Part shown: positions 1 through 13,235 of the stretch, piece by piece
How positions within the stretch are numbered: position 1 is the stretch's first letter
Layout of the letters: each line of letters opens with the position of its first letter
NCBI GenBank assembly: GCA_004794655.1
Contig: SMMW01000576.1
Coordinates: 2,121,501 to 2,185,500, forward strand
Origin: Marisa cornuarietis
Lineage: Eukaryota > Mollusca > Gastropoda > Architaenioglossa > Ampullariidae
DNA: 64,000 nucleotides
Direction of reading: 5' to 3'
Made by a program: the position numbers and the translations under genes
The notes under the pieces: model-generated
What the model saw: only the letters and a program-made list of their open reading frames with translations
The model's database searches: none
What the model was told of the DNA's origin: nothing

Positions 1-3000
1 TTTCTGATGACATGGCTGATCGATCAGGTCTTACCAGGGTCGTGTAAACAAGGGGCTAGTTGCATGAGGTCGCTAGGCTCGTCCTGAAGGAAGCAGTTAG
101 GTGAAACGCTCCTAACATGCAAGGTCTCACCAGCGTAATAGGCGTCGACCTGAGCTGCTTCCTTGTGCATGCGCTAAGCAATCAGTTTCTCTGGCACTGT
201 GAGACGACATGATATACAGCCTGCTGATCTCCAAATTCCAATCACGTGATCGCATTGATAAAAGAAACGGCGATAGGATTAACGTTAACATAATGAGCAA
301 GGTGTCTATCAAATATTCTTAGTCTTTGGCCACAGTCGTTGACTGTCTTTCTCGTATGAATTATCCGACAGTGTAGCCTTTAAAAGATGCAAGTTTCTGT
401 TTATGATTTCATTTGTCTTTAAAATGTGATAATAATGACTGTCGGTTTCCCGTTGGAATAAAGTTAGATAGGTTTCAACTGCAGACACACAGGTGTGTGT
501 ACTGTACTACACGTCAGGTACAATGTGTAAGAACATGAAGAGCGTAAACACACACACATGGGCGCGCACGCGCGTGTGAATCCGCGCACACACAATAGAG
601 AAAGAGAGAGAGAGAAAGAGAGAGAAAGAGGAAAGGGAGTCTCTTACATTCCACAGATCAACACGCACGTTCTAGAATCCCGTTAGTGACAGTTCTAGGA
701 TACCGCAAAGCTCGTCAGAGTTTGGTGCTCACCAGGAAATAAATAAAAAGAAAGTGATGCTTACAAAGCAATCTGTGTCAGTACAGATGCCGTTAGCTCG
801 TTCCGTTGGTATGTGTGAGAGAAAGAGAGACTCCCTTATTGAGTAGGCTTGTTTACCACGGCCTGAGTCCACTGCAATAAGGAACTTGAAGAAAAAAAAA
901 TTAAATCACTGGTACAGCTATACAAGAGCCTCAACACCAGTAGTTTTGTCTCAACATTGAAAAATAAAATGCAGCACTACTGACTTCCAACTAACATCTA
1001 AAAATTAAAAAAAAAACAGAATCACAAAGAGATGGAGTGAGAGAGATGGGTAAATGACAGAAACAGTCAAGCCTGTTTAATCACATCAAACAAAGACAAT
1101 GGTCGCCTATATTATTTTTTCCCCCCAACACTAAATTTTCCCGATCCTTCACCATAACTTACCTTTCACTGAGATTTACGATTCTGCTATCGCAACATTG
1201 TTTTTAGTTGTGTCATCTTTGCACCACATTATCAAGCGTTAAGAAAAAAAAAACTAAAGTACAAAATGAAGGGGGGGGGGGGGAATTGACGAGATGTGTG
1301 CTCGGAGCCTAAGGCAGTGTAACGACTTCTTGTGTCACAGCGCGGAGAAAACGTGACGGATGGTGTGTCAGATAAAACCGTTGATATACCTCCACCCCTC
1401 CCAGTCATCTACGTACACCTCGCACTGTAGGTTGCTGGGCCAGAAGCAGCTAAAAACAGCGACGTGAACTCAAGTGGCAAGTAAATGCGAAGAGTTTGTG
1501 GTAGGAGAAAGACTAAACCAATACACTCAAGAAAAAAAAAAGAACTATACACTAGCAACTTTCGGCATACATCCACATGACTTCGTCTAAAGAACCTGCC
1601 GATGCACCTGCATATCTACCTGGTCTGACACACGGTGCCAATGAATGGACAGGCATTCGTTACAGACATCGAGACTTTTGGTGTTCTCACCTCAGTGATC
1701 TGATAGAAGGACTGTCTTTCGTCTCAGTGAGGTGTTCCGAAAAAAAAAAGTGTAAAATTCTATTTGTGATCCAGTCACCCTGCTATACCCTCCCACCCTT
1801 CCCTTGCTCTGCTCCTACTCCCGTTCACGGGGAATACCGCGAGAATAGGAAGTGGGCCATTGTAAGAGAAACTGATGAGTTTACTACAATCACTGCCACT
1901 GTGGCTTTACTCACAGTGCAATAACTGTAGCCTTTACTCGTGGTACAATAACATGATATGATAATGGCACACATAACCTAACGTTTCTAAAATTAGCACA
2001 GAAAGAACAATGTTCGTCTATTCTCCACATAGGACGGAAGTTATGAAGCAGGAAGCAGAGGTAACCCAAGCTTTTCTTTACCTTCTTTGTCCTTTAGCCC
2101 TGTCAACCCCTTTGCAGCCAGAGCTGCGAACTGTACGCAACACGGGGGCGTCCAGTTCATCAGCCCACCTCCTTGGTCTGTGTTTCCGGTGTACAGTTAT
2201 CATTGTTTCATGGCAATGTCCCTAGTTAGGTATATATGTCTACAGCTACAGATAACCTTGAGGGTAACCATAACTCTGCGTCATGACAACGGCGCTAGCT
2301 AGGTACGTAGGTCTATAACTCTTCACAACACTTACCATTGGTCTCCTGACAAGCGGCAGTACTGACGATGCCTTCAAGTAACAATGCCCACACACACATG
2401 TAACATGACGTGGCTTGAACGGAAGCATGGTCAGGTGAGCCTGAAAGGTAGGTTGTGTCAGGTATCCACAGGTAAAGATGAAAGGGAACGCCGACCGTAC
2501 GTACACATACCCCTGGCTGGTTACTGGCCGGAAGGATCTCTCCCACTTGAACTTCCCAACTGCCCCGCTACACAGGTATGCGAGTGATTCGCGAGGCTAT
2601 CCCCGGCAAGCGAACTGCCTACAACTGTCCTCACCGCGAAAGAGAGGGACACAGGTATGCCGATGAACGTTTGAACTCACCTCTCTCCTCCCTAGTCACC
2701 TTCCCGCGTGCCCTCTTTTTCAGTAGGAGGTTGCGTGCCGCGCTTACCTGTGTCCCGATCACCGTTACCTGCCACTCTTAGCAGCAGCGTGGTGTGTGTG
2801 TGGGGGGGGGGTGGGGGGGGAGATGACCAGGCCTGCCGAGAGCCAGCTCGGGCCCCGGGACAGACGACTCTCCAGGCCCCTGTAATCGTAAATTTGTATC
2901 CGAGTATATAATATGTTTACAATTCGATTGTCAATATTTACATTTCATTCAGTAACGAAATATAGACTGCGAACATGAGGACAAGTGAACTATTATCTAC

Positions 3001-3165
3001 ATCACTACTTGACATAAAATTGTTTACACGTGAGTGGTTAGTAAATGAGGAAAAATGATGTTAAAGGATCAAACCTGTGAGTAACCCGCTCCATGGAAAA
3101 CGTCCCTGAGTAAGGAAGGAATGTTAGGTCAACAGCGATCTCAGGTGACGGTAAGGATGCGTGCG

Positions 3166-3190
3166 TGTGTGTGTGTGTGTGTGTGTGTGT
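3166..3190. repeat. (GT)n microsatellite
   Basis: About 12 uninterrupted GT units, followed by further GT/GA-rich sequence to about 3225. Confidence 0.9.
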
Positions 3191-5076
3191 CCGCTCGCGT
3201 ATGTGTGCGTGTGTGAGTGAGAGAGCCTTTACCTTCTTTCTCCAGCTAATGTCGCTACAGTACGTGAAGTGTTAGCGCTGCTCCCTATCCACTTTCGACT
3301 TGGTCAGTTCTTGACCGTGACGCGCGCCTAACGTTCCTTCAATGGCAGAACGTCTGGTCATTGACTGTAAAAGCTGAAAGAGCCCTGCCCCGAAATACCA
3401 CACTGCCGAGGGCGCTACTGTATTTGGATTATATTTGCCCATTTAAAAATATGCCAGACATGTCAAATATTTGACAGTGTTTGCCTGTTATAAAGGTCCT
3501 TTAGTGTGACCAATAAAAGGACTTGGTACAGCCACATCTCGGAATAAGAACTTCACGAATAGGCAGAGCACTATACTGCGATGATCTCGTCATGGCTAGA
3601 TGCAAGTTTCACGTTTCTCAAAAGCGCAGAGCCTTTCTTGTGAACTGTCTTGATTTCGATGATCTAAGGTCGGTCCGATGGACATGAAAATTGACTGACT
3701 GAAGGACCAATGTAAACTAAGTGTACGTCCATAGAAACGTCAACTCATTTATTCCGATTTTCTGATCATACTACTGTTATTCAGAAGGTACTCCGTAGAA
3801 AACAGACTAGAACACACAGGTAGAAAGCAAATAGACTTAAATGATCTCTTAGCATCATACAAATATCTCGCTAACAAGCGGGGAGGAGGGGCGACAAACT
3901 TCAAGGTGGTATTAAGGCTATAAGCGCACAACAAACAAGATCTAGATTATACTTTCCCGTCATGTGTCCTACCTTTATACGCTTACTCATTTTCATATGT
4001 TTGGCAATATATGCCATATCATTGATATGGTTCGTCAGCTCTGCATGTCTTTATGTAGACTGTGGGCAATACAAAGAGTTATATTGACGCCCTGTTAAAT
4101 TTTGCTGATCAACGCTTTGTTAAAATAAAACAGTAAGCGTTAGAAATGTGTGTCTACGTTTACGGATTGTCGTAAAGCCCCAGAAATAGCAGGACAAGCA
4201 AACTGAAAAAAAGAGAATAATTTTACAAAACTATGAATAAATGTACTCGCTTTTTCTTTAGTTTTACGACATTTTAATAAAAGGGAGCAGACGGTGATTC
4301 GCGTACACACTCGACCCCCTCCTTTAACACTACCCATTTATAAAAGCGATGAAATATAATACAATTCTTGTATTTATACCTTCTAAAAGGCATGAAGAAG
4401 GCGCAACATCTTCACCTACTTATAACCATATTTTGTTTCATACGACAAACATAACGCGCAGTTCAGTTTCTGATGGCAACATGAAGAACACCTGACCTGA
4501 GTCAGCTCACAAGGCACAGCACAGACGTAACACAACATAAACATCGACAATGCTATTACTTGTCATAAAGGGTATGGCTGCTTCAACAGGGAATCTTCAA
4601 TCAATTTTAAAATGTCTTACGATCTTTTTCCAAATTCATTGAGCTTATCGCAGCAAGATGAGTTATTTCCTGAAGTGACCTCGGGTTCCCTCGCTTTTCC
4701 TCTGCCGTGAGTGTTACACAAGATGGCAGTGCTGAAAGAAATTAAGTGATGACTTAAGTGGAGAGGAATGGGAAAAGGGAAAAAAATTCTATGAAAGGTT
4801 TTCACAAAATCGCTGGAAAATTAAAGCTGCTCAGCATGGGTGAATGTCGCTGCTACCGTCTGCTGACACCAGTGAGAGCAGAACAGTCTGCTGTATAATT
4901 TATACGACTGGCTCCAGGTTCTTACGAACTTTGTTTGCAGTGTTTTCATGATTGGCTAATAACGGTAGTTTACATCACCCCCGATCAGCATTCAAATAGT
5001 CGGCAAACAACGATGACACACAGTCACGAGATCTCTTGAGAAAGAGACAGACCGAGTGACAAAAAGACAGAGACAC

Positions 5077-5170
<94 letters not shown>
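5077..5170. repeat. (TAGA)n microsatellite
   Basis: About 23 perfect tetranucleotide units. The open frame across it on the minus strand (a Tyr-Leu-Ser-Ile repeat) is only a product of the repeat. Confidence 0.97.
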
Positions 5171-5171
<1 letters not shown>

Positions 5172-8100
5172 GTTCAGTGCGAGTTACCAAACAGTTCAGG
5201 GAGACTATTTGTAGTTAAAGATGTGACACAACTGCCTATGCGACCCATTTACTACGGGATCCTAACAACATGAAACAAAAACAGGATTTTATCCCCAACC
5301 CACATTTTATCCCGCTTGATTTATTTTAAAGTATGACATCGGCAGCGCTACGGAACAGGAAAAGCCGGGAATTGATCGTACAGCCAGGTGTCGACAATTT
5401 AGCCACAACGTCCATACAGGTGAATTGGTGTGCGAAAAAGGCAAAGCTTATATAGGACACCGAGGTTGACATCAGTTATGCTGTGCTGTACCTTCTTTCG
5501 GCAACCTTTCGTCACTTTGCTGATGGATCTTTAAGTCGACGGCACATTTACTCCAATGCCCTAAATACGAAGGACTATAAAAATACTATCTACTATAAAG
5601 CTCAAAATATATTTTAATTTCTCCTGAAATTAGGGTAAAGGGACTAGAAGGCAGGATTGGGGGGTGGCTTGTTTCAAGAACGAGAAAGGCTTTTAACTTG
5701 AGATAGTTGACATTAAGTTTTCCCCAAGCTTTGCAACTCTCAGATGGCTTTCTAATGCTTCTCAGCTCAACCTCCTTTTTCCTTTTCGTCTTATTGGTAA
5801 TTTCCATAGTCCACAGTGTAGCGCTACAAGTTATTATAGTATCATCCGCCTAAGAGGGGGGGGGGGAGAAGAGGATCGAGACCCGAACCAAATTGCTGGC
5901 AGCATTTCTAAAATGGAGGCAGAAAAAATCAGGCGACATGATTTTTTTGTCAACAAGTCGGGAAGCGTCCGCCCATCAGTTCAAACAGTTCACATCCTCT
6001 TGTGCGCAGGCTCTAACACGCTTCCCTCCCCTTGATAGTCTTCTGTCAATGGCCTTCATCGATCTCTGTCATTCCATCCGACTGTCTGCCTGTGTATCGC
6101 TTTTTCTAGCGTGCGTGCGTGCGTGCGTGAACACACACACACACACAAGCAGGCCAACACGCACACACGTCTGCCAGCACATGCTGTCAGAATCGTTTAT
6201 ATCTTGGTGCTGATGTCTCTTTACATGTACAGCTACGGATCAACAGTCACAACTCGTTAATTTATCTCGCCAACCCCGTCTCTCGCGTTAGTCACACGTG
6301 TTAAGTGCCACCAAATGCATTCCGCGAAAAGCCACAGGAGGCATAAAAGCCTTTTTTTTTTTTTTTTGAGAGGGTCCACTCGAGTAAGCTTCTCAAGGGA
6401 GATAAGCCCCACCCTTTCGTGTGGACTGGCACACTTTTTTTTTCACCCCAAAAGAAACGACATCCTCGAGCGTACAAGGCGCCGCGTTCTGTCACATTGA
6501 CTATCCGATGCAAATTTACGGCCATTTCTCGCCTCACGGTCCTAACCACCAAGAGATGACCGAGCCACTTTCCTCTTGTGTCAAGCTGCAGAGAGTAGAG
6601 ATCACACCCACTATGACCCAGATTTTCAGCCAACAATTAGCTGGAACTAGGCGTACCGGCCCAAACGTCTAGGATGTCAACGATAGCTCCCTTGTGACGC
6701 GGCGCATCCCCAAGCCGTTCAGCAAACAAGGCTAAACCCTTTCAATCCGTCACTAAGATGGCGGCTCCCAAACATTTCTGCTCACGTCGATACATGCAGC
6801 AGCTTCTTGACAAGCGATCGGGGCGACCCCTGGAGGCCTTCGCGAGACCTTTCTGGCGTAATGAACGTGTAATAAACCCTGACCCTGATCCCTATCCCAG
6901 TTCTCTTCAAACAAGAATGTCTGAACAAACAACGACTGGGAACGCTGTACGAACCAGCTGTCACCACACCATGGGTTCGACTGTATTTTACTGTGTCTTT
7001 CTTGTACCCCTCAAAAGGTTATTTTCATATACATGCGTTTAAATCCTGAAATTTCGAGTGCAACTGTTTGTAAAGAAATAAGCGTTGTTTGTGGTGACAC
7101 TATCCAGATCTGCTCGGAGCGGAAGAAATATCATGCTCAATAGTAAAGACGGCAAACAACAGCAATCTGTTTCAAGGCTGTTCGGCTGATCTTCGACCTG
7201 TGCAGGCATTTTCCACAGGCTGGGACTTTATTTTAAAAAAGTAAACGAGGGGGGTGTCACAGAATCAGTGCTGGCTGATGCTCCACCTTTCGATCATTAT
7301 CCAGAACAGGAATCGAGGGACAGCAATAGCAGATGGACAATGTCTTCAACAGTGTCTTAAAATAGTGATAGGTTTCCTTGCGTTTTAAGATGAAATTCTT
7401 CGTCTTAAGACATGGACCCCATCCCACTCCTTCATCGTTTCATATTATTGCGCTTGACTTAGGAGTAGGAGTTCTAATCTCACTCAGCCCTTGTGACAAG
7501 ACTGTCCCCTACCCTTCCCTTGCATACCCGTCACAGATGGTAAAATATGGCGAAAGGCGATAGTTGTGCAATGTGCATTGCCCTCCACAGGCTGCGTCAG
7601 ACATACAGTTCACTACCCTTTCGGAAAAGGAGACTATAGAACCGTGTTCCTTCATCTTCTCCCCCCCCCCGCCATGTTTTATTTCCTCCTGTCGGGGAGA
7701 AGTGGGTATGGCGCAGTGTCTCTTCAGCAAAGAACCGGTTATTGTCTGAGGCCTGAAAAAAACGCAGAAAAAATTGGCAACAAAAGCGGCACCAAGCAGC
7801 AGAGTTCTTGACAAACAACCAGCTGTCAAAGGCAAGTCAACAGTCACAGAACACAGAGGCAAGAGCATCTTCACACGATGAACATGACCTGCCCTTGAAC
7901 TCAGCAGGTTTTTTTTTTTTTTGGTGGGGGGAGGGGTTGGGGGAAGCGGGGCTGTCGATTCAGTATTTGCGGCCTTTGTAACAGCAGATCGGAGACTATA
8001 ATTATTATTAAAGCGAAATACTTGATTATTTCTAGGTTATTATTTAGATTTAAAAAATCTTTGTCCTTTGTGAAATATGCAGTCACTCGTTCGACGGTGA

Positions 8101-8898
8101 GGACAGTTCTGGTAGGAGATGTCCGCGAATGGAAGTAACAATGTTTTTCTACTCAACATCTCCACAACCTCTTTCTTGTTTGATTCGTATGTCATTGTCA
8201 GGTCCGCCTACTGCTGGTTACAACGACGTCAACTGTACGGATGCTGAGTCAGGACGATGGCTAGCGGAACAAATGGACCATCACAGCTCGCTATAGTGTC
8301 GCCATGAGCAGCACATACAGAGACACCCCCATTGTCCACTGATTTGGGAAGCCATGGATGGGGAAGATTTGGATAGAGTGTAAAATAAGAAAAAGTTGTT
8401 CTGTTGAAGTTTGTCTTCTGTACACGTTCGGCGATTCCATATTTTTCAAGAATGTTTATATGTTTGAACGAAACAGCAGTCTTTGTATTAGCAACACCAA
8501 AAGCGATAATGTACCATATCGTTTCATCTCAGTTTTAACGCAGCCATTTAGAAAACGACTATAGGCAACGACGACTATGACGGCGATGATGTAAGAAGAA
8601 AAAGACAACGCCGCCAAATCGTCAGTAAGAGATACAGATGGATTTACGGTGGTTCGACAATGATTTTTCAACTTTGCAAAGGTACAAAAGCGAAACTCAT
8701 TCAGTAGAAAATTTACTTCAAATATGGAAATGTTAGTATAGTATCCAATAAATTACACGAGATATCCAACACTTATTTATTATAAAAAAGCTTTGTGTCA
8801 GATGATTTTACATATACAGACAGATGTAAGTGTTCAGGGGTTGTTTAAAATAGGCTGGGCGAAGATGTTTGGTAGGCTACACTTATTAAATGACATTT

Positions 8899-8975
8899 TT
8901 GACTTACGATGTTTTCAAATTACGATGGTTTTATCGGAACGTAGCCCCGTCGTAAATCAATGAACGTCTGAATTC
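8899..8975. mobile_element. Possible DNA-transposon end remnant
   Basis: The stretch combines 'acttacgatg', 'aattacgatgg' and 'ccccgtcgtaaatc', the look of a decayed pogo/Tigger-type terminal region. No partner inverted repeat was found nearby, so this is a weak call based on resemblance only. Confidence 0.25.
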
Positions 8976-9422
8976 TAGTTTCATGGAGACGATGAGCTGT
9001 GGTTAGGCTTAGTCTCTGTGCACCTAAAACTGCTTCTTTATATGATTTTGTCTTTTAAAATGCGATCCCAATATTTAAGAAGAAAACGCTGTCACAACTA
9101 CATTTTTCGGAGCAGATGTATAACTAGATTTTTTTCTGCGTGTCTGTTTGAGAATGTGGTTTTGGTATGTCAAGGCAGGGATCTGTTTATCTCATCTCGC
9201 GAAGAATTAAGTGCCCCTGGGCTTAAGCCTAGATTACCAAAGAATGATAAAGATATCGAGGAGAGCGCGAGCATCCAATAGCCTACCGATCCTATCTGCA
9301 GTCTACAAAGCTAGCTAGATAAGTATCAATCATAAGTAAACCAAGAAAGCCTTCCTGGCAACGTTTCTTAAGTGTTTCCTGGAGCAGTGCTTACATTCCT
9401 CACAGGCGCAGTCGTACTAGCA

Positions 9423-10251
9423 GTGTCATCACGGACCTTCATCTACTGGATAAGTGTCTCAGGTTTATATCCAGTGTAAGTCTCGGCTTTCCTTATCAGC
9501 CCGCCCGTGTTTCCGGTTCCGGTTTGCTGTTGCGAAGAGACACGGACCTTCATTTAATTTTAATAAATGTCAGTGGTTTGCAGACGTAAATGGATTAAAA
9601 AAATTGGACAGGTGCAAATTTTTCCATTGTTGGATGTCATACCAATAAAGCGAGATGTCGTTATCCTCAACAAAAAGTAAAGATCTATCCTCATCGCTAT
9701 CATAGCTTACAATACCAACCGACCTTAGCAACGGGGGACTTCCCTATTGTCGTCTGCTAGTAAATGGCGTTGTCGTGAACTCAGTGCTACCACGGACCTT
9801 CATATGTGGCATTTATTAAATTAATTCTTAAAGTCTAGGCTTTTTGTAACAGAATAATCTATATAATTGTGTCCGAAAAATCAAAAGCAATGCTTTTTTA
9901 AAAAAATTGTTAGTGGTAGAGCAAGTCAATAGCATCTGTTGTGACGATGTTTTTATATGATAAAATTGACGATAAACCCACATGCGTTTTCTATAAACAA
10001 CCAAAATACATTTTACAGAAAATACTACTGTTGATTTTGCAATCAGTCTTCTTTAACAAGGTTCTTATGACAGAAAAGCTTAATTTCTTCTAAAATTTCT
10101 TCGACGTTAGGAAAACCCGCCATTTTGAAATCGGAAACGGAAGTGAAAACCTAACATTGTAGGGTTTGTTACAATTGGTCACTCCTGTGATAGCGCAAAG
10201 AGGCAACGAATGAGAGACACTCATCCAGTAGATGAAGGTCCGTGGTGTCAT
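9423..10251. mobile_element. Non-autonomous TIR element with 7-bp target duplication
   Basis: A 31-bp terminal inverted repeat (9430-9460 and 10214-10244, 30 of 31 matching when one arm is reverse-complemented) starts CACGGACCTTCATCTACTGG. Both outer ends are flanked directly by the same heptamer GTGTCAT (9423-9429 and 10245-10251), as expected of a target-site duplication. The roughly 815-bp body has no coding capacity. The terminal motif CACGGACCTTCAT occurs twice more inside in direct orientation (9541-9553, 9791-9803), which suggests nested or internally rearranged copies. A 7-bp duplication does not match the usual TA, 8-bp hAT or 9-bp Mutator classes, so I do not name a superfamily. Confidence 0.8.
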
Positions 10252-12627
10252 GCAGTCTACGGTGAATAGAATGGAAATGGGAAAAAAGTTTTACTGGCGG
10301 ATTTAAGTCATTTTTATCAGGGTAATGGAGAAGGGTAACAATAACTGAAATATTGTAAGGATAATGGTCTGTTACGTCAGGTTTGCTGTTTGCCTTTCTT
10401 TTCGTAAAAAAAAAATATCAAAACGAAGTTCAATGTTCATCGTGAGGTTATGCATGTTAAGGCAGTTGAGACCTTCTATGGGTGTTGCCGTTACATCGCG
10501 AGGACGGATCGAGTAGTTTGTCTCAGAATACGCGGTGTCTGTACCGTCGAAATTGCACCGATTTGACCCAACCCGTCAAGAGTTTAAACCTTGACAAAGG
10601 ACTTACATAGTGAAGTCCCGCGCGACCCCTTGAAACGCCCAAACCGCACGATAATACGGGGTTTTGTAAGGACCTCTGCGACAAAGGCCGTGACATGGGT
10701 GAGCCGTGGAAAAAGCGATATGAATCGAAGGTCTGTGATCTCACCCGGCCACAAGGACAATCGAGAATTCCTTGCCTCTCAGCGAGGGAGACGGTGCGTG
10801 GATATCTGCTGGGATTGTTTTTACGGTCCTGTGGTAGGTGGAGGGTGGGATCTGTGGAGGTGTCTGTCAAACTTGCTCATTTGTTGGCCGCGGGTACGTC
10901 TGTAGTCAAGTCGCGTTAGCAGTCAGTTCAAATAAACTACTGAGAGAAAAGGTGCCAAGAGTTTGTCCGTTTGTCAAACAGTGTTTGCTCGGCTGGAGAA
11001 ATCTGGTCCCGTTTTACTAGGTGCCCTTTGACTTCCAACTCGTTTGTCGTCTTTGCGAAAGAACACTTCAAGTGAGATTTGGGCAAAACGCAATCACAAC
11101 AATTTGATTTAGAATGATTGCTAGTCTATTAATGGAAAGTGCCTCATACGTATGCACATAAGACCTACGCGCTGCCGAGCATACATGTAAAACAGTAAGG
11201 TAAGGACTCCCACAGTCTAGCAGTCGCATATGTAAGTGGTTCACCGTGTCACGTTTTTGGATAGCGACCAAGGAGGAAATGCTGTTCACGGTGACGAAAA
11301 ATGAAAGGGGCATATGGGCAACATGAAATTTAGGACAGAATAAGTTATTTCATCGATGGGAACAATTAAGGGGTAATTTCCTTGTTGGGGAAAGGTACAG
11401 GAGGACTGTTGATTCAAGTAAAACTGATGTTTGTAAAAATTTAGGCCGGTAGGTCCATTTCCTGATTATTAAACAGTATACTCCATCGTTATACAATCTC
11501 AGCTCATTATCTTCTCTATATCTCACCAATATACCTCAAATATCAACCATGCCTCTCGCCACAAGTTAACGTGCAGCAAAACCGACTTTCCTCGTCCAGA
11601 CATTATTCGTCATCACATCTATAGGTAGATACTGTACTTCTATACAGATTCATATTTATCCCCATATCTGTGTCTACATCTATCCTTATATTTAAAATAA
11701 AGTATAAAAAGTGTAAGAAAATGAAGAAAACATTGAAGATCGAAAAAGAAAAAGAAATAAACAATAATTTCATGACTTAAAAAATGCGTATTCATGCTCA
11801 CAAAGAAACACGCGCACAATGTGGGCCACGATTGGCCCAAGGTGGCAATCATAATGCCAATCTTAAAACACTTAACTTTTGCTAGGGACGTCAATATACT
11901 CTCAGTTGTAGGAAGCAGACAAAAACACCTCATATAACTATTTATTTTTAGTGTTAATTACTTAATGATAAATATGAAGGTGAAATGTTTATGTAACATG
12001 TGAAAATGCCTGCACATGAACCGATGGATCACATGAAATTTTGGTGATGGTTGAATGATCATGTGTGCTTGTATGTAATGCTTATAGCAATGATTTCTTG
12101 AGTGTATTTCATATGTTTTGAAATACGACCAGAAGAGAGTAATAATTATTATTCAGTCCAGCTGCCAGTAGAGAGTTGTGTGTGATTTTCTTAATGATTT
12201 CTATTCAAGCGCCGCGCTCTTCTCGCTTTCCTAAACGAGGTTTTAATGACATCATGGTTAATAGGAAGAATGCCTGGAGCAAATAAATAAATAAATAAAT
12301 AACACAGGTATTGCTGTGTGCCGTTCTATAATGTGATGACAGACATGGAGAAAATGAAGGTAACCCTAATGTTACTTTGATAATCTGCTGTATTACCCAC
12401 TCACACTAAAAAACTCCACTCGTATCATATGCTACCAACTACAAACAGGGTATTGCACTCATGCAAACATATTACTGTATCATAAAAGAGAACTTGCACC
12501 TGAAGCAACAATCCGGCATCAGATTGTTCTTGTTTAATTGTGAGTATGGGAACAGGGAGTCAGAGCCGGCTAGGGGGAAATATCCTTGGGGAAATAAAAT
12601 TGCGGGGCCTTTGGAAGCTGGCACCAT

Positions 12628-12645
12628 GAACGTTGATCAACGTTC
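12628..12645. repeat. Perfect 18-bp palindrome
   Basis: GAACGTTGATCAACGTTC is identical to its own reverse complement. It lies about 600 bp before the POFUT1 start codon. No function is known to me for this exact sequence. Confidence 0.9.
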
Positions 12646-13235
12646 GTGCTCCACAACACACCTAGCACTGATAGCAGCTATAGGTCTCATCCCATCGGTG
12701 CACTTTGTTAGCACGGGGCCCCCATCAGGTCGCCCCTGCTCGCCCTTCCCCCAACTCATCCTAGCGCTGGCTCTGAGGGAGTGAATTCCAACTGCAGCAG
12801 TACATAATTTTCGATATACACTGTATATGTTTCGGTAGCTATTACATCAGCCCACTAGGCCTCGTACTGGTTTCAAGACGCGCTTGGGCGAATAACGTCC
12901 GTTGCCGTCAATTAGGGGTTGAGACAGTGAATGAGTCTGGTGGTGATACAATCATGGAATGAGTCACAAGTATAAATTACATACGAGAAGAGAAGTGCAT
13001 ATACTACTTGACGTAAGGGGATTGTAAGAAACAAGTTAGGAAGACTAAAATAGTGAATGAGGAGCAGACAGCACAATCAACACGGGAAGCTATTCCTTGC
13101 AGCAAAGTCAATTTTGCGACAGTGAACTCCCCTAGCGCACACAACCAGCTGAAAAAAAGGTGCAGACGAAAACTCATATCTCGAAATCCAGCTGAGAGTT
13201 TTGACGGCAGACGATATTATGTTCTTTCTATTTTA

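Larger units (their letters stand above)
1..13235. other. Gene-poor region upstream of POFUT1
   Basis: I found no exon here that I could defend. The open frames are short, mutually overlapping on both strands, lack convincing splice sites and resemble no family I know. The region holds homopolymers, GA/GT/CA runs, a TAGA microsatellite, a transposon-like inverted-repeat element at 9430-10244 and a possible transposon remnant near 8.9 kb. The last few hundred bases before 13236 presumably contain the POFUT1 promoter and 5' UTR, but no TATA or initiator could be assigned. Confidence 0.6.

Noticed and set aside
2190..2790. Cluster of AGGTA/CAGGTA motifs resembling splice donors
   Set aside because: The motifs recur at irregular spacing without a continuous frame; no exon could be assembled on either strand.
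4975..5190. 71-codon minus-strand frame with Tyr-Leu-Ser-Ile repeats
   Set aside because: It is the translation of the TAGA microsatellite.
10523..10919. Overlapping open frames of 74-115 codons on both strands
   Set aside because: Locally GC-richer DNA lengthens frames on both strands; none has a start context, splice sites or a recognisable domain.
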